From the NCBI GenBank assembly GCA_030916575.1, contig JAUPWJ010000042.1, forward strand, positions 1-18,448: a stretch of 18,448 nt of DNA, written 5' to 3'. The notes under the pieces were generated by a model. It saw nothing but the letters and a program-made list of their open reading frames with translations, made no database searches and was not told the DNA's origin. Shown here one piece after another: positions 8,001 to 13,642 of the stretch. Position numbers and translations under genes: made by a program. Each line of letters starts with the position of its first letter. The stretch's first letter is position 1. The stretch comes from Patescibacteria group bacterium (GTDB lineage Bacteria; Patescibacteriota; Minisyncoccia; Phycocordibacterales; UBA9973).

Positions 8001-8269
8001 CTCCAAATGTTTTAAATATTATTGAGGAGAAAAAGGTATCATTTGTTGTTAACTTAAGTAAGTCACCAAGTGAGATCATAAGTGATGGAGAAAAAGATAA
8101 GATGGCACATTATATTGGTGATGGTTTTAAAATCCGGCGATCGTCTGTAGACAACCAAATACCTTTATTTACTGATTTACACTTAGCTCGAGCTTTCATA
8201 AAAGCATTGCTACATTATAAAGTCTCAGATTTAGAAATTAAATCATATAAAGAATACTTACAAGATTAA
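5039..8269 (+). CDS. carB: Carbamoyl-phosphate synthase large subunit
   Basis: Synthesises carbamoyl phosphate from bicarbonate, ammonia and two ATP. Its 1076 residues match the usual length. Two ATP-grasp halves are intact: the first starts at [21 protein letters not shown] near residue 9 (carboxyphosphate site), the second at [17 protein letters not shown] from residue 557 (carbamate site). The C-terminal MGS-like regulatory domain begins near residue 931 ([10 protein letters not shown]) and keeps ATDTTAKFL and [11 protein letters not shown] segments, so nucleotide control is plausible. Signature positions ([49 protein letters not shown]) are of the CAD/CPS1 and Bacteroidetes type, not E. 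coli type. ATG follows the carA stop by 1 nt, suggesting coupled translation. Confidence 0.97.
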   Translation: [1076 protein letters not shown]

Positions 8270-8279
8270 TAAAATATCC

Positions 8280-9191
8280 ATGAAACACATTTTAAATGCA
8301 AAACAATTTAATAAAGTAGATGTAGAAAAGATTTTAAATTCTGTGCCCAAGATGAAAGAAATTTGTGAGACTAATAAAGAAAGACCGTTAGAAGGCAAAA
8401 TTGTTGCTTGTGTTTTTTTTGAGCCTTCAACTCGTACAAGATTATCTTTTGAAACAGCAGCCTTAAGACTCGGGGCACAGGTAATATCTGCAGAAGATGC
8501 AAGTCATAATTCTTCTTCACATAAAGGAGAGACAATAGAAGATACTACACGGACACTTTCTTGTTATGCAGACATTATAGTTATGCGTCACCATATAGTT
8601 GGAGCTGCGGAAATGGCGGCCAAAGTCGCTACAAAGTCTATTGTGAATGCCGGAGATGGTGCTAATCAACACCCTTCTCAGGGTTTACTAGATTTATATA
8701 CTATACAAAAAGAACATGGGAAGTTGAGCGGACTCTCTATTGCATTTGTTGGCGATGTGTTAAACAGTAGAACAATTCATTCTTTAATACCATTACTTGT
8801 ACTTTACGGAGGAAATAAATTTTATTTTATTTCTCCAAAAGAATTAATGATAGATTCTGAATTTAGAAATTATTTAGTGGACAATAAAGTAGACTTTGAA
8901 GAAATAAATGAGCTTGATGGTGTATTACCACAAGTTGATGTGCTTTATATGACTCGTGTCCAGAAAGAAAGATTTTCAAATCTAGCTGATTATGAAAAAG
9001 TAAAAGATTCTTTTTTGTTAAAAAAAGAACATGTAGAGAAATTAAAAAGTGATGCGATCATCATGCACCCACTTCCGCGTGTAAATGAAATTGAGCCAGA
9101 GATTGATCAAGACTCCAGAGCAGCGTATTTCCGCCAAGCCCAAAACGGCCTATATGTCCGCATGGCATTACTCGTTCACACTTTAGAATAA
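8280..9191 (+). CDS. pyrB: Aspartate carbamoyltransferase catalytic subunit
   Basis: Joins carbamoyl phosphate to aspartate, the committed step of pyrimidine synthesis, using the product of the two genes before it. At 303 residues it is full length. The carbamoyl-phosphate loop S50-T-R-T-R54 (FFEPSTRTRLSFE), K82 in SHKGET, H131-PSQ and the aspartate-side MHPLPRVNEI are present. The body resembles E. coli PyrB (VMRHHIVGAAEMA, LYMTRVQKERF). No pyrI regulatory gene follows; the next gene is convergent, so the enzyme is probably an unregulated catalytic trimer here. It starts 10 nt after the carB stop without a Shine-Dalgarno sequence, and its stop codon directly touches that of tig. Confidence 0.97.
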   Translation: MKHILNAKQFNKVDVEKILNSVPKMKEICETNKERPLEGKIVACVFFEPSTRTRLSFETAALRLGAQVISAEDASHNSSSHKGETIEDTTRTLSCYADIIVMRHHIVGAAEMAAKVATKSIVNAGDGANQHPSQGLLDLYTIQKEHGKLSGLSIAFVGDVLNSRTIHSLIPLLVLYGGNKFYFISPKELMIDSEFRNYLVDNKVDFEEINELDGVLPQVDVLYMTRVQKERFSNLADYEKVKDSFLLKKEHVEKLKSDAIIMHPLPRVNEIEPEIDQDSRAAYFRQAQNGLYVRMALLVHTLE

Positions 9192-10283
9192 TTAAATAGT
9201 TTCTAAGAATTGGAAGATTTTTTCATTAGTTAGAACATTTTCAGCATGTGCTCTTGCACGCTCAGGGTCTGCATCTTTATAGTGTTCTAAAATCATATCT
9301 ACTTCTTTAGTCACAGCCTCTTCATCTGCTTTGATATTTTCTATTTGTCCGATTTTGTGTAAGACTAAAGAGAGTTTTGCTTTCTTCTCTCCATCTTTTT
9401 GAAATTCTTTTTGTAAATCTTCCACAGTTTTATTTAAGTGCTTTAAGTAGTCTTCAAATTTGAGCCCCATAGCAGTGATGTCGCTCTCCATGCGGTAAAT
9501 TATTTTATTTACTTCGGCATTAATTAAAATTTCAGGAACATCTATTTCTGAGTCTTCAATAACTTTCTCTATGATTTTTAACCTAGTTTTTTCTTTTTGC
9601 AGATTTTCTTTTTCTAATTTTATATTTTCTTTTAGTTTGTCTTTAAAATCGGCAACATTTTCGAAGGGTCCAAGAGCTTGCACGAATTCGTCGTTAAAGA
9701 TTGGCAGTTCTACTTCTTTCGGATCTTTGTCATGATTATGGTCGTGCTCTTCGCCCTCTTTGTGAACATGAGGTTCTCCTTCACTGATGTGTTTCTTTGG
9801 AGCTCTAGACTTTCGGATGTCCATAATTGTATTTTCTACATCTTCTTCTGTGACAGTGATATTTTTCTCAGTTTCAGTTACCTCGCTTAATGCTTTTTCA
9901 GCAATCTTTTTATAGTCTGCCATTTTTATTTCTGGCAATACAGCAGTCTTGATTTTAAAACCAAGTGGATTCTTCCTAGCGAGTTTGGTGATAGAAATTA
10001 CTGGGCGAGATATTGCATCTATCTTTTCCTCTTCTATTATTTTTGGATAGTGTTCTGCTAGGGCCAATTCTGCCATTTCTTCTAAAATATTTTTTTCAGG
10101 TATTTTTGTAAGCAAAACACTTTCAGGAACTTTGCCTTTTCGGAAGCCATCCATCTCTGCATTTTCACCTAGGTGTTTTAAGGCTTTTGTAAAATAAGAC
10201 TCAAAAATATCTGCGTCTATTTCCCCCTCAATCTCTATTTCACTTTTTGGTAATTTGTTTATACTTACTTTTATTTTTGACAT
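9192..10283 (-). CDS. tig: Trigger factor lacking the PPIase domain
   Basis: Ribosome-bound chaperone for nascent chains. The N-terminal ribosome-binding domain has the signature loop GFRKGKVP at 46-53. The C-terminal chaperone region follows from about residue 193 (LPIFNDEFVQALGPFENVADF). The FKBP-type prolyl isomerase domain that normally lies between them is absent: RKSRAP (158-162) leads into about 30 charged residues rich in histidine (H165, H172, H174, H180, H182, H184) and acidic residues. This explains the 363-residue length against about 430 in E. coli. The His cluster could bind metal, but that is a guess. A strong promoter ends 6 nt before the ATG. Stop codons of tig and pyrB abut with no spacer. 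Confidence 0.92.
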   Translation of the reverse strand: MSKIKVSINKLPKSEIEIEGEIDADIFESYFTKALKHLGENAEMDGFRKGKVPESVLLTKIPEKNILEEMAELALAEHYPKIIEEEKIDAISRPVISITKLARKNPLGFKIKTAVLPEIKMADYKKIAEKALSEVTETEKNITVTEEDVENTIMDIRKSRAPKKHISEGEPHVHKEGEEHDHNHDKDPKEVELPIFNDEFVQALGPFENVADFKDKLKENIKLEKENLQKEKTRLKIIEKVIEDSEIDVPEILINAEVNKIIYRMESDITAMGLKFEDYLKHLNKTVEDLQKEFQKDGEKKAKLSLVLHKIGQIENIKADEEAVTKEVDMILEHYKDADPERARAHAENVLTNEKIFQFLETI

Positions 10284-10289
10284 GTGAGT

Positions 10290-10318
10290 ATCTTATATTT
10301 ATTAGGTCTTTTTGTCAA
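10290..10318 (-). promoter_or_regulatory. tig promoter, predicted leaderless
   Basis: Minus strand TTGACA (10318-10313, perfect), 17-nt spacer, TAAGAT (10295-10290), then ACTCAC and the tig ATG. The predicted start is the A of ATG. The -35 begins right at the edge of the terminator at 10319-10355. An overlapping TATAAG (10297-10292) is a second -10 candidate. Confidence 0.75.
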
Positions 10319-10355
10319 AATAAAACACTCCGACTAAAAGTCGGAGTGTTTTATT
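10319..10355. terminator. Strong terminator, 17-bp perfect hairpin
   Basis: Bases 10319-10335 are perfectly complementary to 10339-10355 around an AAA/TTT loop. The GC core is ACTCCGACT/AGTCGGAGT and the AT-rich outer stem gives a U-tract in either direction. It lies 8 nt after the stop of the 10364 gene and ends the nusA-ppa-side transcription unit before tig. Confidence 0.9.
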
Positions 10356-10363
10356 AAAAGAGA

Positions 10364-10606
10364 TTATTCTAAGCCAGCATCTAGGGATTCTATATCAGCA
10401 TTTAGATTTAAGTCTGCTTCAATGTCTTCAATGCTATCATTGGTGGTTGTGTTTTCAACAGATGTTGAACTTTCAAATACATTAGTGTTTTCTTCTCTCT
10501 CTAGCGCTTTAGTTTTGAGTAAATATATACCACCAATTATAAGAATAACTATTATAATGATTGAACCTATCAATGCACCATGTGTTTTATTTTGTGTTGG
10601 TTCCAT
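10364..10606 (-). CDS. Small single-pass membrane protein, CPR-type, unknown function
   Basis: 80 residues from ATG 10606 (MEPTQNKTHGALIGS). One hydrophobic helix (about 10-30, GALIGSIIIIVILIIGGIYLL), a basic stop-transfer patch (KTKALER), then a Ser/Thr/Asn-rich acidic tail ending DIEADLNLNADIESLDAGLE. This helix plus DIEADL-type tail is a pattern I associate with short proteins common in Parcubacteria; no function is known to me. A longer frame from 10645 would encode the preceding repeat element and is rejected. A 49-bp hairpin element lies between the upstream gene and this start. Probably cotranscribed with the coiled-coil gene, and closed by the 10319-10355 terminator. Confidence 0.75.
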   Translation of the reverse strand: MEPTQNKTHGALIGSIIIIVILIIGGIYLLKTKALEREENTNVFESSTSVENTTTNDSIEDIEADLNLNADIESLDAGLE

Positions 10607-10609
10607 GTA

Positions 10610-10659
10610 TTTTGATTTTGTGAAATCATGCAGCGTAATCGTCAATTAAAACGCTGCTA
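10610..10659 (-). repeat. Two-hairpin repeat element, copy 1 (inverted relative to copy 2)
   Basis: Minus strand copy of an element also found at 16615-16664. Over 49 positions only three differ (GG versus AA, and G versus A). It contains GCAGCGT...ACGCTGC (7-bp stem, 14-nt loop) and then GATTT-CACA-AAATC. It starts 15 nt after the stop of the coiled-coil gene and ends next to the start codon of the 80-residue membrane protein. Confidence 0.9.
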
Positions 10660-10674
10660 TTAATTAATAATTAC

Positions 10675-11277
10675 TTACTCGCTATCTTCTTTTTTATTAT
10701 CTTTAATTTCTTGAACCGCCTTCTTCAAAGATTCGTGTGCAGACTTCATAGCTGTTTTTACAGCTTCTATTTTAGTTTTTATAACTTCACGCTCTTCTCC
10801 TGCCTCAATGGCTGTTTTTACCAATGCCATTTTATTTTCTGCATCTTCTATACTATTTTGTGCTTGGTCAACGAAAGATTGAGCATCTCCTGTGTCTTGT
10901 CCATCGGCTTCTAATTTTTCAATTCTATTTTCTATCTTCTCAGCAATTCTAGATAATGCTTCAATACGACTCATGAAAGCCATACCTATTTTCATACGGC
11001 CGTTTTTCTTAAAATCTCCCTTATTTTCTTCCATTTTCTTTTTCCACTCTTCTCTATTTTTTTCCATTTCAGTTTTCCACTCCTCTCTTTTTTCTTTAGT
11101 TTCTTCTCTCCAAGCTTCTCGCTCTCCTTTATTCTCTTGCCATAGTTCTTTTCTGTCTTCTCTAGTTTCTACTTTCCAAGGTGCTATTTTCCTACCATCA
11201 TTATTTTCTGCGTTAACAATGTAGCCACCGCCAAAAAATGCTAATAATAGAAATACACTTAATGTTATTTTTTTCAT
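10675..11277 (-). CDS. Secreted coiled-coil protein of unknown function
   Basis: 200 residues from ATG 11277. MKKITLSVFLLLAFFGGGYIVNA is a classic signal peptide with likely cleavage after A23. The rest is almost wholly charged helix. Trp recurs about every 11 residues (ELWQEN, EAWREE, EEWKTE, EEWKKK), suggesting a hendecad coiled coil. A second part reads RIEALSRIAEKIENRIEKLEADGQDTGDAQSF, then more helix. It is probably outside the membrane; the partner is unknown. An upstream in-frame ATG at 11322 would add a second hydrophobic stretch (MVAIPFLLALIF) and is less likely. Located after ppa and before the 80-residue membrane protein. A promoter lies at 11327-11357. Confidence 0.7.
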   Translation of the reverse strand: MKKITLSVFLLLAFFGGGYIVNAENNDGRKIAPWKVETREDRKELWQENKGEREAWREETKEKREEWKTEMEKNREEWKKKMEENKGDFKKNGRMKIGMAFMSRIEALSRIAEKIENRIEKLEADGQDTGDAQSFVDQAQNSIEDAENKMALVKTAIEAGEEREVIKTKIEAVKTAMKSAHESLKKAVQEIKDNKKEDSE

Positions 11278-11326
11278 ATATTTTTTAAAAATTAAGGCTA
11301 ATAAAAACGGTATCGCTACCATAAGT

Positions 11327-11357
11327 AGTATACCATTTTAGATGTAAAAGGTTACAA
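11327..11357 (-). promoter_or_regulatory. Candidate promoter of the coiled-coil gene
   Basis: Minus strand TGG-TATACT extended -10 (hexamer 11332-11327) with a possible TTGTAA -35 (11357-11352) at a long 19-nt spacing. The start near 11320 gives a leader of about 43 nt to ATG 11277, beginning with GGTA-GCGA-TACC, a short stem with a GNRA loop. Confidence 0.5.
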
Positions 11358-11358
11358 A

Positions 11359-11943
11359 TTAGTCTAGCTTTGGAGCGTATTCTTTAGTATAACGTTCCAT
11401 ACATTCACTGATTATGTTATTAGCTTCATCGGTATTGAAAAAACCTAAAACTTTACAAGTTCCTGGTTTTTTCAAGTCCTTATAGTGTTCAAAATAGTGC
11501 TCTGTTTCTTTTTGCCAGTGCTCACCTAGTTCTTCGTATGAATTTATGTGGTCCATTCTTTTGTCATCAGATAGTACAGTGATTATTTTATCGTCTCTTT
11601 CTCCTCCGTCTTCAAATTTCATCACTCCTATAACACGAGCTTCCACTAGTGATCCTGGTACTAACTCTTCTGTTACGTTTGCTATGATGAAATCAAGCAT
11701 ATCACCATCTTGGTCCCAAGTTTGAGGAATAAGTCCGTAAGCAACAGGGTAAGCCAAAGACGAATAACCAACACGGTCAAGTTTTAATTGTCCGGATTCA
11801 GTTATAAACTCGTATTTATTAATAGAGCTTGAGTTGATTTCTACAAGTCCATGCACAACATTTTTTTCCTTGTTTGCATAGGGAGTAAGTACGTGTTGTA
11901 AATTCAACATGTATTTTGAAGGTTTATGATTTATGTTTGCCAT
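11359..11943 (-). CDS. ppa: Inorganic pyrophosphatase (family I)
   Basis: Hydrolyses pyrophosphate released by nucleotide, tRNA and nucleic-acid synthesis, pulling those reactions forward. 194 residues, slightly longer than the E. coli enzyme. Family I active-site elements are present: VEINSSSINKYEF (K43), LKLDR (R57), YPVAYGLIP (Y69), the metal-binding DQDGDMLD (D79, D81, D84; Met replaces the usual Pro of the signature), VIGVMKFEDGGERDDKII (D112, D117, D118) and EHYFEHYKDLK. Starts 15 nt after the nusA stop, so it may be cotranscribed with nusA, but it also has its own promoter inside the end of nusA. The C-terminus ends APKLD, in the normal position. Confidence 0.95.
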   Translation of the reverse strand: MANINHKPSKYMLNLQHVLTPYANKEKNVVHGLVEINSSSINKYEFITESGQLKLDRVGYSSLAYPVAYGLIPQTWDQDGDMLDFIIANVTEELVPGSLVEARVIGVMKFEDGGERDDKIITVLSDDKRMDHINSYEELGEHWQKETEHYFEHYKDLKKPGTCKVLGFFNTDEANNIISECMERYTKEYAPKLD

Positions 11944-11949
11944 GAGTAT

Positions 11950-11978
11950 AGTATATTCTTACTCTTCTTTATTTTCAA
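11950..11978 (-). promoter_or_regulatory. ppa promoter inside the 3' end of nusA, predicted leaderless
   Basis: Minus strand TTGAAA (11978-11973), 17-nt spacer, TATACT (11955-11950), then ATACTC and the ppa ATG. The -35 lies in the last nusA codons (IVENKEE region). Spacing is identical to the clpP and tig promoters. Confidence 0.7.
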
Positions 11979-13161
11979 CTATTTCTTTTTTGACTTCAGC
12001 TGGTGCAGACTCTTCTATTTCTACATCCTCTCCATCAGTAGAAGCTACTTCTGCTCCGTTACCTTTTATGTCTATTCTCCAACCAGTTAGTTTTGCAGCT
12101 AGGCGAACATTTTGTCCTCCTTTACCTATCGCTAGAGAAAGTTGATCATCAGCTACTTCAATACTAGCCTTATGTTCCTTTTCATCTATTTCAATAGATA
12201 ATACTTTCGCAGGGGATATAGAATTTGCAACAAAAACTTTCGGGTCCTCACTCCAAGGAATGATATCAATTTTTTCACCGCCTAATTCTTGAGTGATAGT
12301 ATTTACTCGAGTTCCTTTTTGTCCGACACAAGAACCTACTGGGTCTATGTGGTCATCGTTTGAGAAAACAGCAATTTTAGAACGAGCACCAGCTTCACGA
12401 GCTATAGATTTTATTTCCACAACACCAGATTCTATCTCAGGAGCTTCAATTGAGAAAAGCTTCTCAATAAATTTCGGGTGAGTTCGAGAAAGTCGAAGGT
12501 TGATTCCACGAGGTGAATCTTCTACAGAGTAAAGATATGCGCGGATTCTTTGTCCACGAGCAAAGTATTCCCCTGGTATTTGTTCTTTTGCTTCCAATAC
12601 TCCTGTCGCACGGTTGAAATCAATGTATACATTACCTCTTTCAACTTTTTGAACTACACCACTTATGATTTCTCCCTCTTTGGTGCCGTATTCATCTATG
12701 ATAGATGTTCTTTCAGCTTCACGAATTCTTTGCATTATTACTTGTTTTGCAGTTTGAGCAGCGATACGTCCGTAATCGTCCTTTGCTTCCAATGGAAATA
12801 CTACTTCATCGTTTAATTCAACGTCTTTTTTCATTTTCTTTGCATCTTCCAGCATGATATGGTGCTCAGAATTAAAGTGAACTCTTTCATCACCTTCGTC
12901 TTTTACTGAGTATTCTTCTTCACTCTCCTCTTCGCCTATTTTGGCCAAAGACTCATCCACAACTATCTTTACTTGATAGAAGTCAGTCTTACCAGTGTCT
13001 AAATCAAATTTTGCTCTTATGATTTGACCTTTTTTGCCGTAATCTTTTTTGTAAGCAGCAGCCATGGCTTGCTCTATGGCATCTAGTATTTTTTCTTTTG
13101 GAATTTTTCTTTCTTCTTCTAGTTGTTCCAATGCACTTTTGAATGTTTTTATATCTAACAT
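11959..13161 (-). CDS. nusA: Transcription termination/antitermination factor NusA
   Basis: Binds RNA polymerase and nascent RNA, influencing pausing, intrinsic termination and antitermination. 400 residues: an N-terminal polymerase-binding domain (ALEQLEEERKIPKEKILDAIE; AAQTAKQVIMQRIREAER), an S1 domain (GEIISGVVQKVERGNVYIDF), then tandem KH domains (DPVGSCVGQKGTRVNTITQELGGEKIDII; SLAIGKGGQNVRLAAKLTGWRIDI). The C-terminus is a short acidic tail, without the acidic repeats of E. coli NusA. The N-domain has an acidic insert (about residues 72-92, GEEESEEEYSVKDEGDE). ATG 13161 has no Shine-Dalgarno sequence. A terminator-like hairpin lies in its leader. Confidence 0.96.
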   Translation of the reverse strand: MLDIKTFKSALEQLEEERKIPKEKILDAIEQAMAAAYKKDYGKKGQIIRAKFDLDTGKTDFYQVKIVVDESLAKIGEEESEEEYSVKDEGDERVHFNSEHHIMLEDAKKMKKDVELNDEVVFPLEAKDDYGRIAAQTAKQVIMQRIREAERTSIIDEYGTKEGEIISGVVQKVERGNVYIDFNRATGVLEAKEQIPGEYFARGQRIRAYLYSVEDSPRGINLRLSRTHPKFIEKLFSIEAPEIESGVVEIKSIAREAGARSKIAVFSNDDHIDPVGSCVGQKGTRVNTITQELGGEKIDIIPWSEDPKVFVANSISPAKVLSIEIDEKEHKASIEVADDQLSLAIGKGGQNVRLAAKLTGWRIDIKGNGAEVASTDGEDVEIEESAPAEVKKEIVENKEE

Positions 13162-13195
13162 ATATTTATTTGTTATTAATTTGTAATTTCCTAAT

Positions 13196-13223
13196 AAAAA
13201 AAGTCCGGCTTTCGACAGGACTT
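13196..13223 (-). terminator. Terminator-like hairpin in the nusA leader
   Basis: On the minus strand AAGTCC and GGACTT enclose an 11-nt loop and run into seven T. It sits 35 nt upstream of the nusA ATG and just downstream of a candidate nusA promoter. No minus-strand gene lies to its right in this window, so it may act on nusA itself. Confidence 0.55.
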
Positions 13224-13233
13224 ATACTCTAAT

Positions 13234-13262
13234 ATAATATCATAAAAATTATTAAAATGCAA
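13234..13262 (-). promoter_or_regulatory. Candidate nusA promoter
   Basis: Minus strand TTGCAT (13262-13257), 17-nt spacer, TATTAT (13239-13234) preceded by TGA (extended -10). The predicted start is near 13227, giving a 66-nt leader that opens with the terminator-like hairpin. A plus strand TATAAT overlaps at 13233-13238, so the orientation is not settled. Confidence 0.4.
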
Positions 13263-13279
13263 CATTACATAAATTATTC

Positions 13280-13288
13280 TTATCCACA
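13280..13288 (+). other. Perfect DnaA-box 9-mer
   Basis: TTATCCACA equals the E. coli DnaA-box consensus, in the 173-bp AT-rich gap between divergent nusA and the surface operon. It is a single perfect copy without a cluster, so not an origin by itself; it could be a DnaA regulatory site or chance. Confidence 0.35.
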
Positions 13289-13322
13289 GAAGGAACTTGT
13301 TTCTATAGTTTGATTTTTATTG

Positions 13323-13328
13323 TATAAT
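13323..13328 (+). promoter_or_regulatory. -10 box of the surface operon promoter, predicted leaderless
   Basis: Perfect TATAAT, then TTGGTT and the ATG at 13335: again 6 nt. The -35 region is weak (TTCTAT or TTGTTT at non-ideal spacing), so the call rests on the -10 and its distance to the start codon. Confidence 0.55.
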
Positions 13329-13334
13329 TTGGTT

Positions 13335-13628
13335 ATGATGTCAGGCAAAAAATTTGTTTTGTTTATCTCTGTTTTTTTATTAGTGGTTATAGCTATTGTA
13401 TTTTATTTTTTTATAGGAAATAAAAAGGATGATGGAACGCCAGAATTTTCTGATGCTAAAACTCCAGAACAAATTAGAGCAGAGCTACAAGCCTTCGAGC
13501 CAGACATAGCTTCTACTAAAACTCCAATACAAATACAAAAAGAGCTTTCTTCCTTTAAAGCACCCATTTCAAGCTCTACTACAAGTAAAACTCAAATTTT
13601 AGAAGACTTACAAAACGCTAAGCCTTAA
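13335..13628 (+). CDS. Small membrane-anchored protein with KTP-QI repeats
   Basis: 97 residues from ATG 13335 (the first of two consecutive ATGs). An N-terminal helix (about 6-27, KFVLFISVFLLVVIAIVFYFF) anchors a short soluble tail. The tail carries three degenerate repeats: KTPEQIRAELQAF (42-54), KTPIQIQKELSSF (62-74) and SKTQILEDLQNA (84-95), each probably a short amphipathic helix separated by a Pro/Ser-rich link. No family recognised. It is the first gene of a surface-protein operon, 14 nt before the next start, so a role in assembling or anchoring the following proteins is possible but only inferred. An upstream TTG at 13320 overlaps the -10 box and is not a plausible start. Confidence 0.65.
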   Translation: MMSGKKFVLFISVFLLVVIAIVFYFFIGNKKDDGTPEFSDAKTPEQIRAELQAFEPDIASTKTPIQIQKELSSFKAPISSSTTSKTQILEDLQNAKP

Positions 13629-13642
13629 TTAATATATTTCAT

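Noticed and set aside
10607..10645. Extended start at 10645 for the small membrane protein
   Set aside because: The extra 13 codons lie wholly within the conserved two-hairpin repeat element, and MEPTQNKTHGALIGS is a natural N-terminus directly after it.
11278..11322. ATG 11322 as the start of the coiled-coil protein
   Set aside because: It sits only 4 nt from the -10 box, probably upstream of the transcript start, and would place a second hydrophobic stretch before an already complete signal peptide. Not fully excluded.
13162..13334. Replication origin suggested by the DnaA box and AT-rich gap
   Set aside because: Only one perfect box, no cluster, and no dnaA, dnaN or rpmH nearby.
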